A program made the translations under genes and the position numbers. The notes under the pieces were generated by a model, which saw only the letters and a program-made list of their open reading frames with translations, was not told the DNA's origin and made no database searches. From Thiomicrorhabdus sp. 6S3-12 (GTDB lineage: Bacteria; Pseudomonadota; Gammaproteobacteria; Thiomicrospirales; Thiomicrospiraceae): DNA of 64,000 nucleotides. The stretch lies in contig NZ_JAGETW010000007.1 of assembly GCF_017571475.1 (NCBI RefSeq), forward strand, positions 1-64,000, in the 5' to 3' direction. The stretch's first letter is position 1; each line of letters opens with the position of its first letter. Of this stretch, positions 37,829 through 46,776 are shown in pieces.

Positions 37829-37910
37829 ACATCGTAGCGTGTTTGCCGAGAGAGGATAAATACAGGCTGAAAATTTTCAGCCTGCTTACGGTTACGGGTT
37901 TTAAAGTTGT

Positions 37911-40250
37911 TTAAAACTCATAGTTGAGCGTCAACTGAATACTGCGCCCATCGCCTTTATAGGCAAAGGCACCGCTGCGGTAGGCCGCAAGATAATAGTC
38001 TTCGTCAAACAGGTTATTGATATTTAGCTGCATATCCAAATCCTTATTGACGCGATAGCTGGCAAAGGTATCGAAGACCGTATAGCTTGGGATTTCTATG
38101 CTTTCCGAAGCGGCGGCATCCGGTTGGCCAGCATACATTTCGCTTGAGTAAGTCATCGAGCCACCCAGGGCTAATTTCTGCGTTAGCTGGTAGCGCAACA
38201 GAACATTTGCCTGGTTGTCTGCGAAGTTGCTTAACGGCTTGCCGATATTATCCGCATACATGGATTCGGTGATTTCCGATTCCATGGCGGTTAAGGAAAT
38301 CTGCCCGCTCAGCTTGTCGGTCAGGTTACCTGCCAGCCCCAGTTCGATTCCGCGTACCCGGTTCTCACCGGTATTCGGCGTTCCCGCATTGCTGTAATCC
38401 GCTCCGCGTTCCGGTTCCATAACATTGCTTTTGGTAATCTGGAACAAGGCGGCGGTTGCCAGTAGTTTCTTGTTGTTAAGCTCCCATTTGGTTCCCAGCT
38501 CATAGCTTTTCACGGTTTCCGGTTCAATGCTGTCGGCATTGATGAAGCCGCCGTAGCCGCCGTTGGTCGCCACATCCGACTCACCGCCGTTAACATTTGC
38601 CGCCGTACTGTATGAAGCATACACATTCCCGTTATCGGCGACTTTATAGACAAAGCCGACATGACCGTTCCAGAGTCCGTCCGAATAGTCATAGCGCTCG
38701 GTTGTTGTGGTCAAGTCCAAGTCGAACTTGTCGTAGCGAAGTCCGCCGTGCAATGCCAGTTTGTCTGTCACATCGACGGTGTCCATTAATCCTACCGAGG
38801 TGGTTTTCATGCGCCACAGAGAGTAGAAGCTTTCATCGCCGATCTGTTTCGCCAGCAGACTGTTGTAGTTGTCGACCATTTGCCCGTTTTCGTCCTTGAA
38901 GCAATAACCGTCGGTAAGGCCGCTGCGGCCGTCAACACGGCAGTTAGTTGATCCCGCGTTATTGACGTTAATGTCATTACGCTGAACTTCGTGATCCGAG
39001 TATTCGAAACTGACCACAAATTGATGTTTCTTTCCGCCCAGCTCGGTGTCGATGTAGGTATTCAGCGCATTGGCGAAGTAATCAACATCCTGGCTGGCCG
39101 CTTTGGGTTTGGCGGTTACTGTATCGTAGGTGTATTCATCCGCCTGGCCTTCATTAGCGATCGCTGTACCGTACTGGGCACCGGTTACGACATAAGAATT
39201 CGTGGTGGTTCCGACACGGGTCGAGTTTTCGATGCGAACGTTATCCGTCGCCTGATAGCCCAATTTTAAAGTTGTCGTATCAATGACCGACTCGAAGTAG
39301 TCGTTATCCTGGGTGATGGCTGGAAATTCATCATCGACTTCTCCGGTGGTGCGGTTGATATAGGAACCAAGGTCCGGTTTGTCTTTGGCATTCAAGTGGT
39401 AGTGGTCAAGGGTAACGTCCAGTTTGTCGGTCGGAGCCCAGAAAACCGAACCGGCGATCCCTTTTCGGTCTCGGTCGGCAGGCGCGCGATCCGGTACTTC
39501 TTCGTAGGCGTCAAGAATGTTTAAACGCAGCGCCATATCGTCGGTCAGTACGATATTGGAATCCAGCGTATAGCGGTGATATTCGTCGGTACCAAAGCCT
39601 CCAGAGAGCTTGTTGAAGCTTCGTCCCAGATTGGCCTGTTTGGTTATAGAGTTGACGGCACCACCGGTCGAACCGCGACCGGCAAAAGTGGAGCTCGGGC
39701 CTTTGGTAATCTCGATCTGTTCGGTGGCAAAGCTTTCGCGGGTAGTCATGCCCGGATCGCGCATACCGTCGACAAAGACATCGGAGCGCGCTTCGTGACC
39801 ACGAATAATGTAGCGGTCGCCGAACATGTTGCCGCCTTCACCGGTTCCGACGGTGATTCCAGGCTGGGTTTGCAGAATTTCTTTAAGGTCGGTTTTACCG
39901 GATTCTTTGAGTTGAGTCTGGGTGATAACCTGGATGGTTTGCGGCGTTTCTGCCAGTGGTTTAACACGACGACGATCGCCGGATTCATTGACTTTGTATG
40001 GGGCGCCTTTTTCGGCATACGGGTTATCGTCGACTTTGAGTCCTTCGACTTCGACGGTTTCCAGGGTTGAACCTCCTTCACCTTCCGCCCAGACGGGTGC
40101 AGCAGAGAGACTGACAGCCATTCCGAGGGTAATGGCTTGAGTGGTCGCACGGCTTAAAGGTTTTTTTTGCAGTCGATTTAAGCTCTGGTTCGCTTTTAGT
40201 TTCGTCCCTTCCAGAGACTGGTTGAGACGGTTGGAAAGTTTTGTAGACAT
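37911..40250 (-). CDS. TonB-dependent siderophore receptor (Fiu/PiuA-like)
   Basis: 779 aa outer-membrane receptor. A long N-terminal extension with the signal ends near VWAE (about 55). A TonB-box-like ETVEV follows, then the plug (LKEILQTQPGITVGTGEGG, RGHEARSDVFVDGMRD, EQIEITKGPSSTFAGRGSTGGAVN) and a 22-strand-type barrel ending NYEF. The plug motifs fit catecholate-type receptors. AGGAG stands seven bases before the ATG. Two Fur-like boxes lie about 130-200 bases upstream. It heads the iron module with the FMN oxidase and PiuC-like genes. Confidence 0.92.
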   Translation of the reverse strand: MSTKLSNRLNQSLEGTKLKANQSLNRLQKKPLSRATTQAITLGMAVSLSAAPVWAEGEGGSTLETVEVEGLKVDDNPYAEKGAPYKVNESGDRRRVKPLAETPQTIQVITQTQLKESGKTDLKEILQTQPGITVGTGEGGNMFGDRYIIRGHEARSDVFVDGMRDPGMTTRESFATEQIEITKGPSSTFAGRGSTGGAVNSITKQANLGRSFNKLSGGFGTDEYHRYTLDSNIVLTDDMALRLNILDAYEEVPDRAPADRDRKGIAGSVFWAPTDKLDVTLDHYHLNAKDKPDLGSYINRTTGEVDDEFPAITQDNDYFESVIDTTTLKLGYQATDNVRIENSTRVGTTTNSYVVTGAQYGTAIANEGQADEYTYDTVTAKPKAASQDVDYFANALNTYIDTELGGKKHQFVVSFEYSDHEVQRNDINVNNAGSTNCRVDGRSGLTDGYCFKDENGQMVDNYNSLLAKQIGDESFYSLWRMKTTSVGLMDTVDVTDKLALHGGLRYDKFDLDLTTTTERYDYSDGLWNGHVGFVYKVADNGNVYASYSTAANVNGGESDVATNGGYGGFINADSIEPETVKSYELGTKWELNNKKLLATAALFQITKSNVMEPERGADYSNAGTPNTGENRVRGIELGLAGNLTDKLSGQISLTAMESEITESMYADNIGKPLSNFADNQANVLLRYQLTQKLALGGSMTYSSEMYAGQPDAAASESIEIPSYTVFDTFASYRVNKDLDMQLNINNLFDEDYYLAAYRSGAFAYKGDGRSIQLTLNYEF

Positions 40251-40382
40251 GTTTTACTCCTCATTCTACCGTTGCGCACGAATATGAAAGGCGTGCGCTT
40301 CCTTTTGCAAAACCCAATCGTGCCCGATAAATTCGGGCTTTTAGCCGGCATTGATTGGGGAATGAAAACCTGTAAGTTAATT

Positions 40383-40401
40383 GATAATAATTCGCATTAT
40401 A
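40383..40401 (-). promoter_or_regulatory. Fur-box-like site 1
   Basis: GATAATAATTCGCATTATA matches 14 of 19 positions of the classical Fur box GATAATGATAATCATTATC. It lies upstream of the TonB receptor, which is read to the left. Confidence 0.65.
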
Positions 40402-40429
40402 TTTACATTTGATCAATATTCAAGAAAAT

Positions 40430-40448
40430 AATAATAATTCGCATTAAG
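40430..40448 (-). promoter_or_regulatory. Fur-box-like site 2
   Basis: AATAATAATTCGCATTAAG matches 12 of 19 Fur-box positions. Its core ATAATAATTCGCATTA is an exact 16-base copy of the core of site 1, 47 bases away. Confidence 0.6.
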
Positions 40449-40564
40449 TTTAAATTTTGTGTAAAAAGACGAGGAATGAAACTTTTAAGGAGGTTGGATT
40501 TTTTAAGATCAGGGCGATGGTTTAGAATAGCCGGATCGAAATTCTGTTATCTAAAGGAAAGACT

Positions 40565-41062
40565 ATGTCGAATGCAGTAAGCGGCGAATTGACCCATCTG
40601 GATGAAAAGGGTCAGGCAAGAATGGTAGATGTCAGTGCCAAGGCGCATACCGAGCGGGAAGCGCGCGCTATGGCCGTCATTAATATGTTGCCGGAGACTT
40701 TGCAGATGATTGCCGAAGGAAAGCATAAGAAAGGCGATGTACTGGCAACGGCGCGCATTGCGGGGATCATGGCGGCAAAACGCACTCCGGATATCATTCC
40801 CATGTGTCATCCTCTGCTGTTAACGTCCGTTAAGGTGGAATTAACGCCGAACTTCGAAAACAGTTCGGTCGAGATCGTTGCCATCTGTAAGCTGGTCGGG
40901 CAGACCGGCGTCGAAATGGAAGCTCTTACGGCGGCTTCGGCAGCGGCTTTAACCCTGTATGACATGTGCAAAGCGGTCGATAAAGGCATGGTTATCGATC
41001 AGGTTCAGTTGCTGGAGAAGAAAGGCGGTAAATCCGGTCACTGGGTGCGCAGCGGAGCCTGA
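40565..41062 (+). CDS. moaC: Cyclic pyranopterin monophosphate synthase
   Basis: Second step of molybdenum cofactor synthesis after MoaA. Motifs: [26 protein letters not shown] and [11 protein letters not shown], followed by KAVDKGM. It is 165 aa, normal. It is separated from moaADE-moeA by an oppositely oriented peroxiredoxin and iron module. It shares an intergenic region with the Fur-like boxes of the TonB receptor and ends one base from the GGDEF/EAL gene stop. Confidence 0.95.
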   Translation: MSNAVSGELTHLDEKGQARMVDVSAKAHTEREARAMAVINMLPETLQMIAEGKHKKGDVLATARIAGIMAAKRTPDIIPMCHPLLLTSVKVELTPNFENSSVEIVAICKLVGQTGVEMEALTAASAAALTLYDMCKAVDKGMVIDQVQLLEKKGGKSGHWVRSGA

Positions 41063-41063
41063 A

Positions 41064-43400
41064 TCAGTTCTCTTCCCAGTGCAGTTCGGAATGGATATTG
41101 CCTAACGACGGGTGCGTTTTCTGCGGTTTGTCGAGGTAATATCCTTGTCCCATATCCACGCCCAGTTCGCGGCAGGTTTCGAGAATTGCCTCGCTTTCGA
41201 TGAATTCGGCAATAGTGCGTTTACCTAGCCCTTTGGCTACGGTCACCATGCTTTCAACAAACAGACGGTTTTCCATCGAAGTATCCAGATTCTGGATAAA
41301 GGTGCCGTCTATCTTCAAAACATCCACTTTTAAGTGCTTCAGGTAGGCAAATGAGGCGAAACCGGTTCCGAAATCGTCCAGACAGACGGTACAGCCGATG
41401 TCGTGCAGCGCGTCGATAAACTGGCTGGCATCCTGGATATCGGCGACGGTTTCCGTTTCGGTGAGTTCAAACAGCAGCCGCTGCGGCTTGACCTGATAAA
41501 AGGCAATCATTTTGGCGATATAGTCGGGAAGTGAGACATCATCGAACGAGCGTCCGGAAAGGTTGATGGCAATATCCGGAATATTCGGATTTTGCGCCAG
41601 CATTTCGATACTGCGATGAATAACATAACGGTCGATTTCGACGATCTGGCCATTTTTTTCCGCAATCGGGATGAACTCGTTCGGATGGACAAGTTTGTTT
41701 TCTTCGTCACGGATTCTGACCAGCGCTTCCAAGTGGCGCAGCTTCTGATCCTGGATGTGGTAGACACCTTGAAAGTGCAGTTCGATCTTGTTCTGATTCA
41801 AGGCTTTGTTAATCGATTCCGCCCACGACAGTCGGGCCATTTCACGGTCAAGTCGGCTACTGCGCGGATTGTAGATTGTATAGGTGTTTTTGCCTCTCTC
41901 TTTGGCTTCATACATCGCGATATCGGCATGTGACGGCAGCATTTCCGGATCGGCGCTCGGATGCGGGTAGAAGGAGATACCGATACTGGTGGTAATCCTT
42001 AACTGCTGGGAGCCAAACTGGTGCGGGGTATTCGCCAGCGCATCAATAATGCGTTCAGCAAGAAATTCGGCCTGCCGCTGGTCGGAGACAATTGATAGCA
42101 AGGCAAATTCATCTCCGCCGAGGCGGAATAACCACTCCTCCTTGCGGATATGGGTACGCATGGTATTGGCGACCAGGATCAGGGTTTCATCGCCTCGCGC
42201 ATGACCAAAGGTGTCATTAATCAGTTTGAATTCATCCAGATCGAAAAACAGTAAGGCCAGAAACTGGTTGCGGCGTTTGGCAAAAGAGGACATGCGAAAA
42301 ATCTGCTGTTTAAAACCGTGTCGATTATTCAGGCCGGTAAGAGGATCGTAAGTGGCCAGAGTAGTCAGCTCCTCTTCCAGTTCTTTCTGCTGGGTAATGT
42401 CTTCGAACACCCAGAGGTTGCCACCACCGGTTTGCTTTTCTTCAACATCCATCTGCGTCTGCAGAATGATGCGGCCATCGGAAAGCTGGCATTCGTAACG
42501 CCGTTCGCCGACCTGGCGGGCATCAATTTTCTGCTCGGATAACACCTTCAGAGGTGAGCGTTTGAGAACATTTTCCAGTGGCTGGTGGTAGATGGAGATG
42601 GAAGGATTCAGTCGCCAGATGTCAAAGAAGGTCTGGTTGTGGTATTCGATCAGTCCGTCGGAGTTTTCGAACAGAATTCCGACATTCATGGTGTTGAGCA
42701 GGGACTCCATTCGGCTCTGTTCAAGTTCAAGAAGGTGTGTTCGACGCTGGATGGACTCGCGTAATTCGTCAAAACTTTGCCCCAGTCGGCCGATTTCATC
42801 GTGCCCCAGAAAGGGAATCGGGCTTTGATAATCGCCGTTTAACATTTTCTGACTGGCGTGGGTCAGCTTGCGCAATCCTTTGGTTAAAAAGCCCATTAAT
42901 AGGGTTGTCAGAATGATGGTCAGAAGAATGGCCAGCGTCGTCAGAAAAACCATCTCCTGACGAAGCTCCTGTTTAAGTTTTCCGTACTGCTGCAAACTTA
43001 AGCTGTAGACCAAATGGCCGACCAATTCGTCTGCAAGGCGTAACTCGATTTGTGCAAATTGAGTACCATTGTGCGGTTCCTGAGTGTCTTTTCCCAGGTT
43101 GTCTACGTGGGCAATACGGCGATTGTCGATATTGAGTACTTCAATATGATCCAGACCGGGATGGTCTTTTATCAGTTGGTTCATGCGTTCAACCAGACTG
43201 GCATAATCCTGATTGAACAGCAAGGGGGCTAAAGCCGAGTTAAGAAATTCGCTGAACTGCTCTCTAACGTTTTTCTGCTCTTTATTCGAGAAACTGGTGA
43301 TTGAATCGTTGATATTTAAAATCAGCAGAAACAGCAACAGGCTCAAAACCGCGGCGATGCTGATATTGATGCGGTTGGCGAGGGAGACGAACCATTTCAT
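41064..43400 (-). CDS. Membrane GGDEF/EAL c-di-GMP protein with periplasmic sensor
   Basis: 778 aa. TM1 about 12-30, a periplasmic domain about 31-150 resembling a LapD/MoxY-type sensor, TM2 about 152-172, HAMP about 173-225, PAS-like about 232-340, GGDEF with intact G428-G-D-E-F, and EAL with E558-A-L. The EAL catalytic set looks intact (EALVR, INLS, ELTE, DDFGTG, LKID, GQG), so phosphodiesterase activity is likely. The cyclase site also reads intact, but the inhibitory site is RKEE, not RxxD. It overlaps the upstream binding-protein gene by four bases (ATGA). Confidence 0.92.
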   Translation of the reverse strand: MKWFVSLANRINISIAAVLSLLLFLLILNINDSITSFSNKEQKNVREQFSEFLNSALAPLLFNQDYASLVERMNQLIKDHPGLDHIEVLNIDNRRIAHVDNLGKDTQEPHNGTQFAQIELRLADELVGHLVYSLSLQQYGKLKQELRQEMVFLTTLAILLTIILTTLLMGFLTKGLRKLTHASQKMLNGDYQSPIPFLGHDEIGRLGQSFDELRESIQRRTHLLELEQSRMESLLNTMNVGILFENSDGLIEYHNQTFFDIWRLNPSISIYHQPLENVLKRSPLKVLSEQKIDARQVGERRYECQLSDGRIILQTQMDVEEKQTGGGNLWVFEDITQQKELEEELTTLATYDPLTGLNNRHGFKQQIFRMSSFAKRRNQFLALLFFDLDEFKLINDTFGHARGDETLILVANTMRTHIRKEEWLFRLGGDEFALLSIVSDQRQAEFLAERIIDALANTPHQFGSQQLRITTSIGISFYPHPSADPEMLPSHADIAMYEAKERGKNTYTIYNPRSSRLDREMARLSWAESINKALNQNKIELHFQGVYHIQDQKLRHLEALVRIRDEENKLVHPNEFIPIAEKNGQIVEIDRYVIHRSIEMLAQNPNIPDIAINLSGRSFDDVSLPDYIAKMIAFYQVKPQRLLFELTETETVADIQDASQFIDALHDIGCTVCLDDFGTGFASFAYLKHLKVDVLKIDGTFIQNLDTSMENRLFVESMVTVAKGLGKRTIAEFIESEAILETCRELGVDMGQGYYLDKPQKTHPSLGNIHSELHWEEN

Positions 43401-44239
43401 GGGGTTACCTCAAGCAGACCGACACCTTTGAGAAAACCGTCCAGTTGCGGCATATCCTGAGGAGTTTCCCGTCGAGTGCCTGTCAGTCCGGTGTTGGCAA
43501 AATAGGTTTTGCCTGCTTCGGTATTCGGAAAGTTCAGAAAAGCTTCCCTTAAGCGCCGAATGCGTTCCTGCCCGAGTTTGGGATTGACCATGACGGCAAA
43601 TCCCGGAATCAGTTCGGATTTGAACAGCAGACGCAGCGACTCTTTGCCTTTCGGGTTGAAGTCCTCCCAAGCCGGTTTGCCAAAAGCGCCAAGAGGCTGA
43701 ATTTTATTAATCACGGCAAGCATGGCGTTATGGTGCGAATTGGTTTCTATGACCGTGATGTCTTTTCCCGGTGTCAAGCCGGCATTTTGCAATGCTTGAC
43801 GGCTCAAATAGTTCACTATGGCGCTTTTCGGCGGCATGATAATTTGTTGCCCTTTAAAGTCTTTTAACTGCTTTCCAGCGTTTTCTTCACGTGTTGTGAT
43901 TACGGCATAGGACGAGTTGGCGGTAAAGCCGAGCCAGTAGTAACCGCTGGCCAGTTCAGCCAGACGTCCCATATGCGGAGCGCCCATGATGATGTCGTAT
44001 TTCTGTTGCAAAATGCCTTGGTTGTACGATTTGAAGTCTTTGGCGCTGATCAGGTAGACCGGCTCTTTCAGAGCTTGCTCGAAATAGCGTTTAATCGGCT
44101 GATGCACTTTTGCAATATAGCTGGGGTTGGCATAGGGGAATACGGCAAAGCTGATATGCGAGGAAGCATAAGCGCCAGCGCATAAAGTTGCGAGAAAAAT
44201 TGCGCTAATAAACTGGAATAGGGGGCTAAGCTGTATCAC
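43397..44239 (-). CDS. PhnD-like periplasmic binding protein
   Basis: 280 aa with a signal peptide (cut after AYAS) and the PhnD/phosphate-phosphonate binding-protein fold: AVFPYANPSYIAKVHQPI, YDIIMGAPHMGRLA, TTREENAGKQLKDFKG. No ABC permease or ATPase is nearby. Its gene is translationally coupled to the GGDEF/EAL gene, so it probably delivers a ligand signal to that receptor's periplasmic domain rather than serving import. The ligand is unknown. Confidence 0.85.
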   Translation of the reverse strand: MIQLSPLFQFISAIFLATLCAGAYASSHISFAVFPYANPSYIAKVHQPIKRYFEQALKEPVYLISAKDFKSYNQGILQQKYDIIMGAPHMGRLAELASGYYWLGFTANSSYAVITTREENAGKQLKDFKGQQIIMPPKSAIVNYLSRQALQNAGLTPGKDITVIETNSHHNAMLAVINKIQPLGAFGKPAWEDFNPKGKESLRLLFKSELIPGFAVMVNPKLGQERIRRLREAFLNFPNTEAGKTYFANTGLTGTRRETPQDMPQLDGFLKGVGLLEVTP

Positions 44240-44543
44240 GAATAGGCCAGATTTACTCGTAAAATGGATTTCAAAACAGTCCAGATTCTACCTTAGTTTT
44301 CGTACTGAAATAAACTAAGTTGCCTAAAAAATACCTGCTCTTACGATGGGATAACTCTTGGTGAATCAGCCGAGAAAGAGCTTCAGGTTAAGGCTTTAAT
44401 ATAAGATTGTGTTTATATTGTCCGATTGTTAGCGATCATTTGAGGCATGGCCTGGGATCGGAAAGGCTTCTTGAACGCGGTACTGTTTCCCTTCGGATGT
44501 CCGGTATATTTCATCAGTTCAAGCAAAGAATGGAGTTGGAATT
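44240..44543. other. Intergenic region without a gene
   Basis: 304 bases between the divergent PhnD-like gene and a small secreted-protein gene. It presumably holds both promoters. I see no RNA gene, strong hairpin or repeat. Confidence 0.5.
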
Positions 44544-44939
44544 ATGAGTGTTTTTTTACGCTTTATGCAGATAACGGTCGTGTATTTCAGCGTATTTTCC
44601 GGTTTCTGTTATGCACAGGAGGCGGTCGAAGTTCCGGGGCGGGATGTGATTACGGGTTATGTGCTGACATCGAGCGAGAAAGAGGTCAGTAAACAACTGA
44701 AAAAAGTTTTTAATGTGACCATGCAAGTCAGGGTGGAAACGGTTTTGAAAACCAGTAACCGTGTGCAAGCCAATCAAATCATCGATGTTGTCTACACCGA
44801 ACAATATCCGGATAAGCAGGTTGGGAAGCCGTTTTTAAAACGAAAAATTAAAGCGGGCGATCAATACCGTTTTTATTTACAGAAGCGTTCGGAGAGTCAT
44901 TATTTCATCTGCAATAAAATGGAGACGATAGCCGATTGA
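44544..44939 (+). CDS. Secreted hypothetical protein, 131 aa
   Basis: A signal peptide (hydrophobic 8-22, cut after CYAQ) is followed by a small basic, beta-rich domain with no recognised motif; one Cys remains near the C terminus (HYFICNKM). The ATG follows GGAGTTGGAATT. It is probably periplasmic and stands alone, convergent with the helicase gene. A minus-strand terminator lies between them. Not recognised. Confidence 0.6.
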   Translation: MSVFLRFMQITVVYFSVFSGFCYAQEAVEVPGRDVITGYVLTSSEKEVSKQLKKVFNVTMQVRVETVLKTSNRVQANQIIDVVYTEQYPDKQVGKPFLKRKIKAGDQYRFYLQKRSESHYFICNKMETIAD

Positions 44940-44982
44940 AAAGAAACGGCCCAGGTCGGAAATAAATCCGGCTTGGGCCGTT
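44935..44982 (-). terminator. Terminator of the DEAD-box helicase gene
   Basis: A 16-bp stem with one mismatch (44945-44960 with 44967-44982). Read on the minus strand it is followed by TTTCTTTT, so it ends helicase transcription. The + strand lacks a T run. Confidence 0.75.
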
Positions 44983-45015
44983 CAGGCGATTGCCATCAAG
45001 AAATGGCAGGCAAAC

Positions 45016-46776
45016 TTAATTGCGTGGTTTCTTGTGGCTTCTGCCGTTGTCCGGTGCTCTTCGGCTTAGACGCTTACGTCCGGCACCTTGTGTTTTGACT
45101 TCGGAAATTTGTAACTGCTGACCGCATACCCAGGCTTTTTTCAGGTCGTTTAAAGCTTCACGCGGCATTTTTTCCGGCAAATCAACCATAGAGTAACTGT
45201 CTTCAATGGTCAGCTGACGGATAAACTCACTGTCCAGACCGGCTTCATTGGCGATACAGCCGACAATGTTACCCGGGCGGACACCGTGGGTACGACCGAC
45301 TTCCAGACGGTAGCGCGCCATTCCTTCATCCGGCGAAGAGGATTGACGACGACGCTGGCGACGTTCTCCACCGTCACGATCACGATCTCCGCGGCCGCGA
45401 CGGTTATCGCGATCAAAGTCACGATCACGGTCGCGTTTGGATACTTCACGCACCGGCTTGTCTTCGATAAAGAAAGGAACGTCTCCCTGCATTAGACGAG
45501 CCAGTGCCGCGGCCACTTCGACAGCCGGAACATTCTGTTCGTTTTCTACCTGTTCGATCAGGTCTTGATAGAAGCCTAATTCATCCATTTGCAGCGCTTC
45601 GACAATACGGTTTTTGAAACGTTCGATACGGCTGTCGTTAATCATCTGCGCCGAAGGCAGGTGCATTTCGGCAACTTTCTGTTTGGTGGTGCGTTCGATC
45701 GACGCCAGTAGACGGCGCTCGCGCGGAGTAACGAACAGAATGGCCGTTCCGGAACGACCGGCACGGCCGGTACGACCGATACGGTGTACGTAAGATTCGT
45801 TGTCTTGCGGAATATCGTAGTTAACAACGTGACTGATACGCGGTACGTCAAGACCACGGGCAACAACGTCGGTCGCAACCAGGATGTCCAGCTTGCCGTC
45901 TTTTAGCTGGTCAACGATACGCTCACGTTGATTCTGTGCGATGTCACCGTTTAGAGCCGCCGCGGCATAACCGCGTGCTTCCAGTTTTTCGGCCAGTTCA
46001 ACAGTCGCGTTTTTGGTGCGGACGAAGATGATCAGGCCGTCGATGTCGGCGGAATCGGCTTCCAGAATTCGGGTTAAGGCATCCAGTTTATGACCGCCGC
46101 TGACCATCAGGTATTTCTGGGTAATGGTGGTTGCAGTCGCAGTTTTCTGCTTGATAATCACTTCGGTCGGATTATTCAGGTAGTTGCTTGCGATACGGTG
46201 AATTTCTTTCGGCATGGTTGCCGAGAAAAGTGCAATCTGACGGCTGTTTGGCGTGTGTTCAAGTACCCATTCAACATCGTCGATAAAGCCCATGCGCAGC
46301 ATTTCGTCGGCTTCGTCGAGAACCAGAAGTTTCAGCTCGTCCAGTTTAAGGGTGCCTTTACGCATATGGTCCATAACACGGCCAGGCGTACCGACCACAA
46401 CATGCACACCGCGTTTCAATGCGCGGATCTGTGAACCGTAGTCGGAACCGCCGTAGATCGGCAATACGTGAAAGCCTTTCATGTGGTGGGCGAAGCTCTG
46501 AAAGGCTTCGGAAACCTGAATCGCCAGTTCGCGGGTTGGCGCTAGAACCAGAACCTGTGGGTTCTTCTGTTTAATATCGGAGTTGCTTAGTGCAGGCAGA
46601 GCAAAGGCTGCAGTTTTACCAGTACCGGTCTGTGCCATTCCCAGAATATCGCCGCCTTGCAGTAACGCAGGGATCGCCTGAGCCTGAATCGGGCTTGGTG
46701 TTTCGTAGCCGATCTCGCTGATTGCGGAAAGAATTTCTGGTTTTAGACCGAGGTCTTTAAAAGTGATTTCACTCAT
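45016..46776 (-). CDS. deaD: DEAD-box RNA helicase (CsdA/DeaD type)
   Basis: 586 aa. Helicase motifs in order: Q motif with PSPIQAQAIPAL, AQTGTGKTAAFALP, PTRELAIQ, TPGRVMDH, VLDEADEML, SAT, then VATDVVARGLDVPRISHV and HRIGRTGRAGR. A linker of Arg/Asp repeats (RDRDFDRDNRRGRGDRDRD, about 450-480) is followed by a DbpA/CsdA-type RNA-binding domain (YRLEVGRTHGVRPGNIVG). It likely acts in ribosome assembly and cold RNA turnover. The 757-base upstream gap allows a long leader, as in CsdA genes. Confidence 0.93.
   Translation of the reverse strand: MSEITFKDLGLKPEILSAISEIGYETPSPIQAQAIPALLQGGDILGMAQTGTGKTAAFALPALSNSDIKQKNPQVLVLAPTRELAIQVSEAFQSFAHHMKGFHVLPIYGGSDYGSQIRALKRGVHVVVGTPGRVMDHMRKGTLKLDELKLLVLDEADEMLRMGFIDDVEWVLEHTPNSRQIALFSATMPKEIHRIASNYLNNPTEVIIKQKTATATTITQKYLMVSGGHKLDALTRILEADSADIDGLIIFVRTKNATVELAEKLEARGYAAAALNGDIAQNQRERIVDQLKDGKLDILVATDVVARGLDVPRISHVVNYDIPQDNESYVHRIGRTGRAGRSGTAILFVTPRERRLLASIERTTKQKVAEMHLPSAQMINDSRIERFKNRIVEALQMDELGFYQDLIEQVENEQNVPAVEVAAALARLMQGDVPFFIEDKPVREVSKRDRDRDFDRDNRRGRGDRDRDGGERRQRRRQSSSPDEGMARYRLEVGRTHGVRPGNIVGCIANEAGLDSEFIRQLTIEDSYSMVDLPEKMPREALNDLKKAWVCGQQLQISEVKTQGAGRKRLSRRAPDNGRSHKKPRN

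Noticed and set aside
45350-45450. Low-complexity DNA repeat in deaD
   Set aside because: It simply encodes the Arg/Asp-rich linker of the helicase and is expected for this family.
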